DNA of 64,000 nucleotides, taken from contig JAWZYV010013550.1 in NCBI GenBank assembly GCA_038373885.1, forward strand, positions 389,512-453,511, written 5' to 3'. Positions 1 to 11,648 of this stretch are shown here, piece after piece. This DNA comes from Cheiracanthium punctorium (taxonomy: Eukaryota > Arthropoda > Arachnida > Araneae > Cheiracanthiidae). The notes below the pieces were generated by a model. That model was given only the letters and a program-made list of their open reading frames with translations. It ran no database searches and was not told the DNA's origin. The translations under genes were made by a program, and so were the position numbers. Numbering within the stretch: position 1 is the stretch's first letter; each line of letters begins with the position of its first letter.

Positions 1-601
1 TTGTGTGTGTGCAGGCTCTACGAGAGGGGGCAGACGGGGCGACGCCCCTGGGCCCGTGTTCAGCCAAAGTGCGTCCGCAAATTTTTCAGAATGTGTTACG
101 AATTTCATTTATAGATCCGTAATTAAAATCTTTATTTTAAAATAGACTAAATTTTGAATACATAATTCTAGAATGATATAAACGGCAGAGATGTTAATTC
201 TACCATTTAAATATTAGTATTTTTACAACCTTCGAACATGCATTAAAAGTACCATAGCATACAAGAAATACTTCCCTCCCACTCTTTCCATTTAGCATTT
301 ATATGAAAACCATTAAAAAGAGCAGTTTCACACACACACACACACAAAAATTCCTTCCGTCCATGTAAATCCATGTATTGTTTTTACCAAGTTGCTGATA
401 GCATAGCCTGTATACACCCTTTTTTTTTTCCAGAGCTTTCCTAAAGTGCTTTCAAATAGTGTTTTGCTTTTAGCAAATGGTGTTTGCTTGCAAACTTTGC
501 TTTTCTTGTATGCATTTATTGTGTTCCTAAATCTTCAATTTTATGCTCCAAAATCATGTTAATTCTGATCTCGAATCTTAGTTTTCCTCTCGGAAACTAT
601 T

Positions 602-735
602 TTTTTGTGCTCCCGAGGTGCTCCCAAATAGAATTTTTCTGCTCCCAAATGGAATTTTTGTGCTCCCAAATGGAATTTTTCTGCTCCCGAGGTGCACCCA
701 AATGAAATTTTTTCTGCTCCCGGGGTGCTCCCAAA
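602..735. repeat. Short-period minisatellite with the core TGCTCCCAAATGGAATTTTT
   Basis: A roughly 20-25 bp unit built on GCTCCCAAATGGAATTTTT repeats about six times, with variants containing GCTCCCGAGGTG. It creates spurious short open frames on both strands (repeated CSQMEF or LGAEKF peptides), which I do not treat as genes. Confidence 0.75.
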
Positions 736-759
736 TCGAGTGTTGGAGTTCACATCCCT

Positions 760-895
760 GGAAATTGCAAAAGGGGCTTATAATTGGGATTATTTGTTAA
801 ATCTCGATTATAAGCCCCTCCTCCTAATTTAACTGATTTTGAAATTACCAAAGGGGGCTTATAATCAGGATTTTATGGTAATTATAAAGTACTTT
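760..895. repeat. Foldback repeat, GGGGCTTATAAT family, copy 1
   Basis: GGGGCTTATAATTGGGATTA is followed after a short spacer by its approximate reverse complement, TCGATTATAAGCCCC, then by a further GGCTTATAATCAGGATTTTA. A related copy lies at 1850-2075 on the other side of the BTB exon. Likely a MITE or its end; no clear target duplication. Confidence 0.5.
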
Positions 896-1107
896 AGGTC
901 TCCTAGATGTGGGGGCCTTTGTTAATCTTCGACCTCGCCAGTCCGGGAATACCCCAAATACTGTTTCACACTTTGGGAGAAATTTGAAAAAAAAAAAAAT
1001 CTGAAATTTGGGACTGTCTCAAAATTGGTGATGTTCGGTCTCTTCTATATATAGTGTGAGTGTTAGCTGCACATTATGATTTATTTTGACATTTTTTTTT
1101 ATTTCAG

Positions 1108-1652
1108 GAACCAAGAAGTTATTGAGTGATTTGAAATGCCTTGTCATCAGTGGCGACGAAAGTGACGTGACCATCAGTGTTCAAGGTGAAGAATTTCGAC
1201 TCCACAGAGCCATCATGGCAGCCCGTACTCCTGTGTTCAATTCCATGTTTACCCACAATATGAAGGAGAAGACAACAGGAGTCGTCTCAATAGACGACTG
1301 TGAAGCGGTCTCATTCCGCATCTTCGTACACTACTTGTACACTGGCAGTACAGAGGAACTCTCTTTGGACAACATGTTTAGTCTGTACAAAATAGCAGAT
1401 AAATATCAAGTGGAAGAACTGAAAGAAAGTTGCTTGGATTTGATGAAAAGCACTTTGTCTGTTGCTACTTTCTATGATGTCGTCGATTTGGCATTGAAGC
1501 ACGATGAAAAAGATCTGATGGAAAAAGCCACAGACTTCCTCTCAGAAAATGTGATTGATATTATAGGTACAAAAAAGTGGCGTACCCTTTTGAAAAACAG
1601 TATGGTAGAGGTGGATGAATTACTCAAGGAAGCACTCATTAGAAAAGAATAA
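1108..1652 (+). CDS. Terminal exon of a BTB/POZ protein (speckle-type POZ-like)
   Basis: This is the last coding exon of a protein of about 180 visible residues. A pyrimidine tract and CAG end at 1107; the exon opens in phase 1 and runs to a TAA at 1650-1652. The first half is a BTB/POZ dimerisation domain: SDVTISV, then FRLHRAIMAARTPVF, a hydrophobic FVHYLYTG strand-helix and LYKIADKYQVEELKESC. A helical BACK-like tail follows. In speckle-type POZ and TDPOZ proteins this half binds cullin-3 while an N-terminal MATH domain binds the substrate. No MATH domain is visible here; if present, it lies in exons to the left of the window. The frame is intact, so the exon is probably functional. Which family member it is cannot be decided. 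Confidence 0.85.
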
Positions 1653-2260
1653 AAAAAGATTGGCAGCTGAATGTTCATTAAATATATTTTTTTTAAACTG
1701 TGTACTACAATATATATATATATATATATGTAATTTTTTTGCATAAAATGAAGTAGCCTTATTGAGTGGAAATTATTGGTCTAATCATTTTAGGGTCAAA
1801 TGTTTTATTTCTTAATAAAAAAGAAATATATTAATACTGTAAAACACCAATTATATACCCCCCCCCTTCTGCAAATTAAAAATCAGTTAAATTACGAAGA
1901 GGGTGTTATAACTGCCCCCCTTTTCCACCTCCCGTCGATGACGTCACAGCTGCCATTCTTGGTGACATCACATTTTGTAGCAGTGGCTGTCACCAGGATT
2001 GAGTTTTGTCCTCTTCCCAAACAAATGGGGATGGAGGTAGGGGAAAGAGGCTTATAATCAGGATTTTACGATAAGTTAACTTTTTTAACAATGAAGCAAA
2101 TAAGCAAAATGACATTAATAGAACAGTTGAACCTTGATTTGGTTCATTATACTATCTCTCAGTTAAATCACGAAATCAGTCAAACTACAAAAAAGTCAGT
2201 GTCAATTACAACAATAATTTAAAAATTTTGTGACACCTTCCTAACAAATAAAACTCCATG
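1653..2260. other. Intergenic, 3' flank of the BTB exon
   Basis: Contains the 3' untranslated region, a (TA)n microsatellite at 1711-1729 and the repeat at 1850-2075. No gene seen. Confidence 0.6.
1850..2075. repeat. GGGGCTTATAAT-family repeat, copy 2
   Basis: AAATCAGTTAAATTACGAAG near 1880 and GGCTTATAATCAGGATTTTA near 2049-2068 match parts of the 760-895 repeat. The two copies bracket the BTB exon. Confidence 0.45.
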
Positions 2261-2277
2261 CAATGAGGAATTTGCAC
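2261..2277 (+). repeat. Left terminal inverted repeat of the ISL2EU-like element
   Basis: The 17 bases CAATGAGGAATTTGCAC pair perfectly with 11853-11869. They lie 255 bp upstream of the transposase start codon. Confidence 0.8.
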
Positions 2278-2436
2278 GCTTTTCAGTTTTACATTAATGA
2301 TATAGAAAATGAAAAATTATGATCGAAAGCCTATATTTTTTTTAGTTTTAAAGCTGTAAAAACTAATATAATTTGTTTTCCAACGCGCACTATTTACTTT
2401 GTCTCAAAAACGCTGCTTTTCCTACGCGGATACATA

Positions 2437-2473
2437 TGACGTCACAGTGCACCATCGTACGTTTGTTTACAAT
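2437..2473 (+). promoter_or_regulatory. Subterminal block with TGACGTCA palindrome, upstream of the transposase
   Basis: TGACGTCA (2437-2444) begins a roughly 37-bp stretch continuing GTGCACCATCGTACG and GTTTAC. A diverged inverted copy lies at 11649-11684 upstream of the other gene. TGACGTCA is the CRE/ATF consensus palindrome. The block may be promoter sequence or a transposase binding site; the first is inferred from its position about 90 bp before the start codon. Confidence 0.5.
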
Positions 2474-2531
2474 TTGTGTTCTAACTCGCAGCGTAGTTTC
2501 ATTTTGATTTGGAAAGTTCTTTTTAAATTTT

Positions 2532-5500
2532 ATGATGTCAGAGGCTGCTAAAGCACCTTTTAAGTATTGTTTAGTGCCTTGCTGCACAAGCACGACAGTG
2601 AACACTCCTGGAAAGCTTTTCTTTTCTGTTCCAAAAGATAAAGTAAAAAGAAAGTTATGGACAACAGCCATGAAACGGGATGATAAAAAAAATCCAGCAT
2701 TGTCGACGAAGACAACTCACTGGTGTTGTGAAGATCACTTTTCGGTAAGTTATTTCTTTCTGTTAATATATGAAACATAACTTTTATTGAAAATACTGTG
2801 TGGCTTCAAAATAGTGCCACAACAAAAATATATAAATTTGTTCCATTATGCATAGCTCATAATAACGATTCAAACTATGAAATTAATGTTTACAAGATTA
2901 GTTTTAATATTTTTACTAGCCAAAATCAATATCAATTTATGAATAAATACTGACACTTTCACTGAAATTTTTATTTTGTTTCCTGCATTTTGAAAATTAA
3001 ATATTACTATGTTAATGATTTACATTCTTGGGGAATAGTTTAAAAGGCTATGGCAGAGTTTCCACAAAAATAACGAACACCATGAGTGAATTTAATTAAA
3101 AGCTTATAAAGGCATATGGCTATGCAATTGGAATGAATTTAAAATACTTAAACCTTCACAAAATAAACTTTGGCATTTCAGGAAGTGTTTTTTAGCTGTA
3201 TTTATGTATGAAGTAGAATTTTTAGAAATACTTTTTGTGGTAGATGGGTTACAAGCCCCTCACACACGTCTACTAACATCATTGGTGTGACTAGATTGGC
3301 TTTTGGGGGATATTTCTAAGGGATCCATCTCCTAGTCTTGCAATAGAAAATATAATTTTTCTAGAGTAGGCTAAAATCTTTCTAGCGTGGGCTTAGCCCC
3401 TACGCAGTTACCCCAATGACTGACATTTAACATAACACCACACATCCATACCCATTTATATCTGCAACATATATTCATGGTTGTATGATTTATTCACCTG
3501 TATCAATATATTTCTGTGACGTATTTAAGTTATTTTAAGCGTATTTTCCTATTGAAAAAAAAATACACTATTGTAACACTAGTTGTGAACATTGTTTACA
3601 TATATGTATGCCCCACCAGAAACATTCTTGTAATATCAGGGTCGATGCAGATGAAAAATGAGATTGTTTTGCAGCCCCTTCACAAAGTCACATTAAATTG
3701 AAACAGCCCCTTAAAAAAAAAAAAAAGCCTATTGATCAATGAAATGAACCTTCATTGGCATTTTACCCTACGTTTCAATTCTTTTGACAATTTTTTTTAA
3801 TCGGTATAAAATATCACAAATAAGTGTTGCAATTCACAAAATTAAGTACTGAAATTCACAAAAATAAGCAGTTATCACTAAAATGGAATATCCTGGAAAA
3901 AAATTCCTGGATTGATCCCTGGATATATACTCTCAAACCTCTATTTTGCAAATTTTTCCTCCAAACCTAAGAACATTTTGCTAATTTCTTATTAAAAAAT
4001 ACTCCTGATAGCTAAATTTATTCTCTATATAACATAGTTTTCCTTGCAATTTATTATTATTATTTGTTTTTTCCCGCTGTAACTGTTAAATATTTCTGAA
4101 TGCTTCATACTACATTCCATTTTTATCAGTGACCTTGAAAAGGTTACACCAGGTGTCTCAAATCACTGAGAGTAGTAAAATAGCTATTAAAAACCAGATT
4201 TTTAATATTTGTGCCTTACCCCAAGTGACTAATTTGAAAATCTGGTTTGAGTTTTTGTCAACTTTCTTTTCTTTTCAATGTTGCAATGGGCCGTTGATTA
4301 AACATTCTAATTTTCTTTTAATCATACTCTAAAAATTAAATGTACTATATAATACATTAGATAGCACATGTTTTTTTATTTTTATTTTTCATTTTATTAA
4401 TTACCTTGTGACAGGGGCGTAGCCAGAAATTTATCATGGGGGGTACGACTACTACAACTCATATGTATATGTATACGTGAGTGTGATAATGTAGTGAAGA
4501 ACAGGGACCGATTTGCAGAGTTCGGGGCCCCGGGCAAAAGCTTCACTGGGGGCCCCTTCTTCGAAAACTTTTACAAATTTTTAAACTTAAAAGAACAATT
4601 TGGGGGCTCCCTTTTGGTAGGGGGCCCGGGCGCTTGCCCCGAATGCCCTCCCGGAAATCAGGCCCTGGTGAAGAATATATGTTTTGTATGGCAAAAAAAT
4701 TTCTCATGGGGTGGGTTATGACCCACCCCCCTTGGCTACGCCCCCTAACTTTTGAGAATGATACTACCGTATATTTCCAAATGTAAGTCGAGAGCGAGTG
4801 TTTTCTTCAAAAATTTACCCAGAATTCTAAACATGCCTTAGACGTTTAACCGCGTCATCACAAAGACAAAAATATCGCCAAACTAGTAAAATATTGGAAA
4901 GCTAAGAAGATTTGGTGTATGGAAAAGACGTGAATTCTTTTATAGAAAGCATCAGAACTGATGCCAAACATACCAATGATTGAAAGCAAATTTCATGAAC
5001 TGTTTGGAGACTCAGATTCAGACTCAGACTTTGAAGAATTTGTGTAAATTTTTTTCTTCTTATATAGAGAGGCTCTATTCAAAACATCCAAAAAAGTAAG
5101 TTGGCTATTTGTTGCTTATACCAGGTGAACGGAATTTATGGGTGTATTGCATTTTGCTCCATAAGCAGATTCGTATATAAGCCAAGCCAACCCCTGTAGT
5201 TTAGCTTTCAAAAACGTTCCAAAAATTCTCGGCTTTTACACGGAAATATACGGTGTTGTGGCAACTATAATGAATAAAGAAAATGATTACTTAACTGGTG
5301 ACTTTTTTATGTCAATGAGGCTACTAGTGATACTACTTTTGCCTCTTGGCATTGGTGGACATATATTTTGAATTGTTTTTAATATGAGAGTATGGACTAA
5401 GCAATAAAAATTAAATTTATTTCATATTTTTACCTTGAAGGAACTGTATTGTGTTTCTTTATCTTTCAGTTGGAGAACGATATGGAAAACTATTGGCAGT

Positions 5501-6882
5501 GGCGCTTGACAAACAATGTCCAAAGGTTACAATTAAAACCTGGTGTAGTACCACATCGTTTTGAGTGCCAGAAAAAAGCACCAACACCCCAGAGTGAGCG
5601 AAAAGGTGCCTTGAAAAGAAAGAGAACATCTCTTGTGCAAGAAGCTCTTTCAGCAGCTGCCATACGTGAACCCTCAATTTCTTTATCTCCAGTTCTTAAT
5701 GAAGAACCCTCAACTTCAACTGTTCATGAAGAGAACTTTAAAGATAAGGCTATACAAGTCAATATTAATAAACCGTATAGAAGTAAGGGCACAAACACAG
5801 ATATTCCAAACACTTCTTCTGTGGCCTGTTCACCATTAAAAATTGATGTGCCAAAACCAATTGCGAATGGTTTGGCACATGCACAATCAAATGTTCATGA
5901 GACATTTGTGATTGAAGAGGCTGAGGCTGAGTCTTCTGATTGTGCTAGTGATTTGCAATGTAAAAGTGACAGCTCAGACAATTTTAGTTCAGATGAAGAA
6001 ATTAATCTTGAAAAGTACAAAGAACACATGAGAAGAGGTACTTTTATGGCCATCGAAAAAAATCCTAAACTTTTCCTAGGTTTACCTGTGAGAAGTTATT
6101 TTTTGATACAGATGATAACAGAAGCAATGCCAGTACATACACGTGATGTTTATATTGTACTGAAAAAGTTAAGGCTAGACAACCAGTTTTCGATTTTGGC
6201 AGTGGACTTCGGACTGTCAATCAGCACAGTAAGCCGAATATTTTTGAAATCCGTTCCATTGCTTGCACAGTTGATGCAAGACCTTATTGTTTGGCCAAAA
6301 GCTGAGGATATCCGTAAACATTTGCCTATCCCCTTCCGTGCAAGATATTTCAATGTTATTTCCATTGTTGACTGTTTAGAGATTGAAATCGAAAAACCTA
6401 GTAATCCAGTTCATCAATCTCTAACATGGTCAAATTATTATAATTGTAATACACTCAAATATTTAATTTCCTGTACTCCTGATGGGTTGGTTAATTTTAT
6501 TTCAGAGAGCTATGGCGGACGAACTTCTGATCTGATGATGATTGAAGACAGTGGTTATTTAGAGAAAATAGTTCCTGGAACCTCAATAATGGCAGACAGG
6601 GGTTTCAAACATGTGTCATCTTTTTTACAGCAAAAAGGCTGTAAATTAGTTCGACCACCCTCAGTTTCATCATCATCAGTCAGCTCTAAGGTGGACGTGA
6701 AGTTATCTAAACAAATAGCATCCTTACGCATTCATGTTGAGCGAGTTATCAGAAGATTAAGAGATTTTAAAATGCTTGGTCCCCATGCATGCATTGATAA
6801 TCATTTACTTCCCTATTTGGATTACTTAATTATCATTGCATGTGGGGTTATTAACATGCAAGACCATTTAATACAAAAATAA
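2532..6882 (+). CDS. THAP domain DDE transposase of the ISL2EU-like element (2 exons)
   Basis: Two exons, 2532-2744 and 5470-6882, give 541 aa. The donor GTAAGT at 2745 and acceptor CAG at 5467-5469 are both phase 0. Exon 1 (residues 1-71) is a THAP zinc finger, a sequence-specific DNA-binding domain: C13 and C17/C18, W64, C66-x2-H69 in WCCEDHF. The THAP GVVP motif follows early in exon 2 (about residues 96-99), as in THAP families. Residues about 105-260 are polar and low complexity. A helix-turn-helix region (about 274-334) precedes a DDE_Tnp_4-type catalytic domain with candidate D372 (IVDC), D447 (MADRGF) and E495 (HVERVI). The triad is complete and there is no stop or frameshift, so the enzyme may be active. 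It would cut and rejoin element ends in the nucleus. The 2.7-kb intron is filled with MITEs. Confidence 0.85.
3940..4140. mobile_element. Pogo-like MITE fragment in the transposase intron
   Basis: CTCAAACCTCTATTTTGCAA near 3934 and the following 190 bp align with the left part of the MITE at 8216-8607 (shared AACATTTTGC, TTTTATCAGTGAC and spacing). Ends are not clear. Confidence 0.5.
4412..4745. mobile_element. hAT-type MITE, CAGGGGCGTAGCC family, copy 1 (host of a nested MITE)
   Basis: It opens with CAGGGGCGTAGCCAGAAAT and closes with TTGGCTACGCCCCC, the same ends as copies at 48080, 55531 and 62807. The flanking duplication is not readable here, unlike the other three copies. A second MITE sits inside at 4502-4667. 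Confidence 0.8.
4502..4667. mobile_element. hAT-type MITE nested inside another MITE
   Basis: It begins CAGGGACCGATTTGC and ends GGAAATCAGGCCCTG, with GTGAAGAA on both sides (4494-4501 and 4668-4675), a perfect 8-bp target duplication. Removing it restores the sequence GTGAAGAATATA seen in the other copies of the host family. Confidence 0.85.
4767..5253. mobile_element. Pogo/Tigger-like MITE with CCGTATATTTCC ends
   Basis: The left end CCGTATATTTCC and right end GGAAATATACGG are inverted repeats. AAGTCGAG and CTCGGCTT extend the similarity inward. An interior frame near 4977-5045 ends in an acidic DSDSDSDFEEFV tail, possibly the tip of an ancestral transposase; this is weak. Confidence 0.65.
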
Positions 6883-8215
6883 GTTTACAAATTATAAATT
6901 TAATCAGTGTTGATTTGGTAGAGAAATTGAGTTTAAAAATAATTTACAAGTGCAAGTACATACATAATGTAACATACCTTTATTTTCTGGAAAATATCTG
7001 GTTAATAACTTTATTAAAGAAAGCATTTAAATTTTTTTAATACATAGTTTTTCCCCCCCAATATTTCAGATGTTACAAAAGAATAAACAAACTTGCCACA
7101 ATTTTATTTGCGAGTGAAATAAATGTTATTACATCAATTTAATGCTAAGATAACAATAATAAACATACAGTACAATGAAAAATTAAAAAAAATATTAATC
7201 AAAAGTGTTTTTCAGTACTGGGAAAACTGCTGCTTTCCAAAAACTAGTGCACTTTTTAATTAGTTCTTTGCAAAGATTTTCATCAAAATCTATAACCAAA
7301 ATAGATATTTTATGCGAAATTTCAAAATCAGTTGCAGCAACACAAAACAAGCCCTGACTTTTTTTAAAAAAAAACATTTGCAGTTGTATCTGTGCATTAC
7401 ATTTGTTTGCTATTTTGCCATCTTTTATGTAATGTGTTATAGCTTTCTCTGAACTAGGGCATTTTATCTCAACTACATAATTTTCACTAACTCCATCTGG
7501 TGAAGCTCCCATGATTGGATGATCTGGATGAGTAGCAAAGCCACATAATTTTATTTTTATATATTTTTTTTTTCAATTTCTTTACGGACAACCCTTTCCA
7601 GTTTTTGGCCTCTTGCCATAGCTGCAGAGTCTTTGAATGCAGTTGCACCCAAGATATGTTCAACTAGTGAGCCATCTATGGTGTGGCAGTGGGCAGCCTC
7701 GTGAGCTTTGGATGCTGTAATTCTTGCATACCTCAGCTGATGCCACACACTGCTTTCTGACTGCTGAACGGTCTCTTTCATGGCTTCAATGCACAATGAT
7801 TCCGTCATTTTAGATGATGCATAACTTAAAAATTCATCGGCAGTTGTCCCAATCTTTTCTCCAAAAAAATTCAAAAATGTATGATACATTGACAGGCTAA
7901 TAAACTTGTCATCCGCTTTATAATATTTAGTGAGTACAGTGTCCTGTCTCCCTAAAACACCACTCTCAGTAATAACTTTTGTGAGAAATGAGCCATCTCC
8001 TGGCTTTAAAGGCTGCAAATTCTTCTTCACCAGGTCTTTGCCTTTTATGAATTTTATTGAATTCCCTACACAGGAAAGTCTCGACTTCTTCCAATAACTT
8101 GCAACGGATGTGACTGCAGGTTCTTCACTCCGTCGATGTAACCACATCAGGAATGCTATAGCGTGTTTACACCCACCTGTAAAAAATTATAACTTTAGAA
8201 ACCCTCAGGAGTGCA

Positions 8216-8607
8216 TTTGGACCTCTATTTAACGAGCCTCTATTTTTCAAAATTTTCCTGGAAACCAAAAACATTTTGCGAATTTCTTTGCAAAAAAATC
8301 TTCCAAATAACAAAATTCATTCTCTATTTAATGAAGTTTTTCTTGGAGTTTAACTTATTTGCACAGTTTTTTTTTCTGAATGTTTCAAACTTAGTTTCTT
8401 CTTTTACTAAATTTCACTTTTATCAGTGACTATTTACTTTTTAAAAGAGATGAATAACTACCTTTTTCAATAATATTTAGTATTTATAAGTTTAAAATCA
8501 TTTGTATACAGTTTAAAACATTTAAAAGGTAAATCTCCATTTAACAAATTTTCCATATAGCAAACTTTTTTCCAGGATTTAGCAACTTCGTTGCATAGAG
8601 GTCCGAC
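8216..8607. mobile_element. Pogo/Tigger-like MITE in intron 2 of the YqaJ gene
   Basis: The left end TTGGACCTCTATTTAACGA and the right end GCATAGAGGTCCGACTAA form imperfect inverted repeats of the GGACCTCTATTTAACGA kind. A related partial copy lies at 3940-4140. Confidence 0.65.
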
Positions 8608-9340
8608 TAATATAAAATAACAAAAATTAAAATATTGTCAGTTACATTTACTAGTATTAGTGTAAAACTCAACTATATTTTTAAGAATCCTATATTTTCT
8701 ATTAGGAATATGGATGTTTTGACTAAGTTCCTAACCAGGAACCTTAGAATTTCTGTAAAGCATAGAGTATCCGTGTTTACATATCATATTTTATTCACTT
8801 GAATAGTCATTGTAAAATGGTTATTTGCATTAAATTTTACGTTCTGAATAAAATGTTGTTATTTGTATCTGTAATTTTGTTCTGTGTTCATTAAATGGAT
8901 AAGCTGTTATCATAATTTCATCATATCTTTTTCAGATTAAGCAATTTTGAATATAGCAAATACTTCAGATAAAGTAGCATTTTGAATGATAGTCTGAAAA
9001 ATATGTTCACAGCAGAAATATGCAATATAAAGAACAATGAGGAATATGTGTCAGACTTGTTTATATTACGGATTCTATATTAAAACAATTATAATTTATA
9101 TATAATCAGCAGATTGGAATGTGATATAAGAGTTCATAATAATGCCCAAAGATTATAATTATAATGCATGTTATATAATCTGTAGTTTATCGAATGCATC
9201 AGCATAATGTTGAATTTAAAATTACTGTATGGTGGCATTAAGGTAAAATGTTAAAATTTACGTAAAAAACCAGTTCAATTAATAATATAAAAATCATGTA
9301 CAGTGTCATTCACACACTTTTAAGGTTAACAGATATGTAT

Positions 9341-9601
9341 TAGAGATGAGACTCGCTCAGGCTTTATCATTCACGATTGTGTTTGGGCTCAGGCTTGTGA
9401 AAAAAATTTTCTTTATTGTTCCTTGAAACAAATTTTAAAAAGTCATTTATGCAAGAAATAAATGTACTTATTAAAAGAAAAAAAAATTGCACAAACAGCA
9501 AAATTTAATGTATTCTATCAATGAATTGATTTTTATTTATCTTTAGCTGAAATTTTGGGCTCAGGCTCGGGCCTCAAAAAATGAGGCTGAACTCATCTCT
9601 A
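9341..9601. mobile_element. Small MITE with TAGAGATGAG ends in intron 2 of the YqaJ gene
   Basis: TAGAGATGAG on the left is mirrored by CTCATCTCTA on the right. GGCTCAGGCTCGGGCCTC and GGGCTCAGGCTTG lie inside each end. hAT-like, but no unambiguous target duplication. Confidence 0.65.
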
Positions 9602-10068
9602 ATATATGTATATAGTATTATACTATATTTTACGACTGCAATATTACACTAATGTATAAATTACCCTAAGCAGAGAAAGCTAATGATGAAAAGTTTATTG
9701 TATCAACCTAAAACATTTTCTATCGTTAAAATTTTTGTATAAAAATAAGTGTGATAAAGTAACTCACCCAAAGATGCTGCACAATCATTGCACTGGACAG
9801 AAAGGATATTTTCTTCCTTTTCATTAAATTGGAGTTCAACACTGTAGGTCTTTTTCCTGACATTATGTTCTGGTGTCACTCTTGCATTGACAATACAGAT
9901 ATCCCCGTCCCTTTTTACTTGTACATATCCTACAGCATTGTCTCCATAGCCTTCTCGTGCAGATCTAAGTAAAAGTAACTTTTTAAGTACTAAAGCATTA
10001 ATTTAAAACACAGAATAATGAATGTTAGAGGATAGATAAAAATTAAGTATAAAATATGAATGTATATA

Positions 10069-10771
10069 CAGTTATCTCCCTCTAATACGCAAAAGTCTTG
10101 CCCAAAGGTTGTGTGGATTACAGGTCGTTGTCTTAATCTATATTTTTCTTTTGCAGATTTAGAGTGAGTTGATTAATTTAATCATGCATAAATAAATATT
10201 AAAACATACAAATGATCTAACAAATTTTAAGATCAAGTATTTTTTTAACAGTCACTCAACCTATCAATTATGGAATGTAAATAATTCAAGCATAATAATA
10301 CATATACGTAGAACAATAAACTGTCCATGTTTATTTAAAAAATGTAAAATACCAGATTTTTTAAAAATAAACATTGATGTAAAAGTAGTTTGTTTTAAAT
10401 TTTAACATTTGTTCTCAGAAGTTTTAGTCTGAAAATTGTGTTAAAAATGCTATTTCTGGTTCACAAATAAGACTGTTTCGAAATAAAATTAATGTAATTC
10501 TCGCTAATTAAAAACCCTTTGACAAGGAATATTTTTTCTTTGGTTTATTCTGTATGACGGTTTCAGAATCATTTTGGGATGGGTTGTACCAATATTAAAT
10601 ACTCCTGAATTTTCAACAAATAGTTATAAAGTAGCTGATAACATTACAGAGATAGTCTTATTCTGGTATCAGTATTTCAGTCCATGTAGAAATATTCCAA
10701 TGTAAAGTTATTCATTTACACCTGAAATGCATGGTGGATTATAAGGATTTGGAGATTAGAGGGAGTGTCTG
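10069..10771. mobile_element. Pogo/Tigger-like MITE in intron 1 of the YqaJ gene
   Basis: The left end CAGTTATCTCCCTCTAATAC and the right end GATTAGAGGGAGTGTCTG are inverted repeats. TA flanks both sides (10067-10068, 10772-10773), as for Tc1/mariner/pogo insertions. Confidence 0.7.
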
Positions 10772-10978
10772 TAAATATATTTCTTATAGCATCAGTAAAA
10801 GTTTAACTGTCATGCCTGGTCAATATTTGTTTTGATTCTTTTACAGTTTAAAATACACAATGCACAATATAAGTGCATTATATAAATACAAAACACTAAA
10901 AAAAATCGTAATTTTGGCAGTGTTTTTAATACACAATTAAATATGCTCAATATCTTATAACAGACATTATTTGCAGTC

Positions 10979-11121
10979 ATGGGCGCCAGAAAGGGGGTGC
11001 AAGTGCACCCGCTGGAGTTCGAAAAAATATAATTAACGTGAAAATATCAGTAACTTTTGTTAATTTAGGACAGTAAAAACATTGGGTGCACCCCACTACA
11101 AAAGATCCCACCGGCGCCCTT
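10979..11121. mobile_element. Short MITE with GGGCGCC ends in intron 1 of the YqaJ gene
   Basis: GGGCGCCAGAAAGGGGGTGC at the left faces GGGTGCACC and CCGGCGCCCTT at the right. About 140 bp. No clear target duplication. Confidence 0.55.
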
Positions 11122-11648
11122 GCTTGCAATGTTACACTCAAAATTAGTTCTACAAAATTAAACATAATATGAATGAAAAATAAGAAAAGCTGTTTATTAA
11201 ACTGTGACTACGTGATTAATTTAATATGCATAGACAATGTCTAATTTTAAGGTTAGTGTAAAGAACAACGCACGTCAGCGTTCTACAATCTATATACTAT
11301 AAATTAAAACAAATGTATACATACCTCTGAGCTTTAAATCCTCGAATTTCTTCTCCAATAAAACTGGGATTGTTATCCAAAAAGGAAAACACTGTAAATG
11401 AATCGATTTTTGGCAGGTTGTCGGATTGTCCTTTTACAAAACCGGGTAATAAAGCCATGGTAAACAAAACAGGAATGAAATAAATAAAACTAACAATAAA
11501 AGCGACGATAGAATATAATTTTTAAGTAAAGGAATAAATAAACAACAACGGGAAACTTAACAGCACTAAATTAGACAAATTAAATTATTTTAAAACGATA
11601 TTATAAGAATGAAGTGCAACGCTTTACGCAAATTCTCACGCTGGAAAA

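Larger units (their letters stand above)
1..1107. other. Non-coding stretch, probably intron upstream of the BTB exon
   Basis: No convincing coding sequence. Because the BTB exon at 1108 begins with a splice acceptor and lacks a start codon, at least the right part is probably intron. It holds a short CA run near 331-345, a minisatellite at 602-735 and an inverted repeat at 760-895. Confidence 0.5.
7195..11458 (-). pseudogene. SWIM-finger/YqaJ-type nuclease gene of the ISL2EU-like element (3 exons, one frameshift)
   Basis: Minus-strand exons are 11325-11458, 9768-9964 and 7195-8176. They join at GT-AG borders in matching phases (2, then 1) to about 437 codons. Exon 1 starts MALLPGFVKG. The exon 2/3 junction builds a SWIM-like zinc motif, C103-x2-C106-x6-C113-K-H115. 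Exon 3 has the YqaJ nuclease signatures: W255 with LRYARITAS, ARGQKLE (298-304), GASPDG, VEIKCP and AQIQLQM. YqaJ proteins resemble lambda exonuclease; in ISL2EU elements such a protein accompanies the transposase, with an unproven role. The frame breaks at an A10 run (7564-7573 on the plus strand) just before the catalytic GASPDG part. One missing A would explain it, so it may be a recent mutation or a sequencing error. Otherwise there are no stops. Confidence 0.85.
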
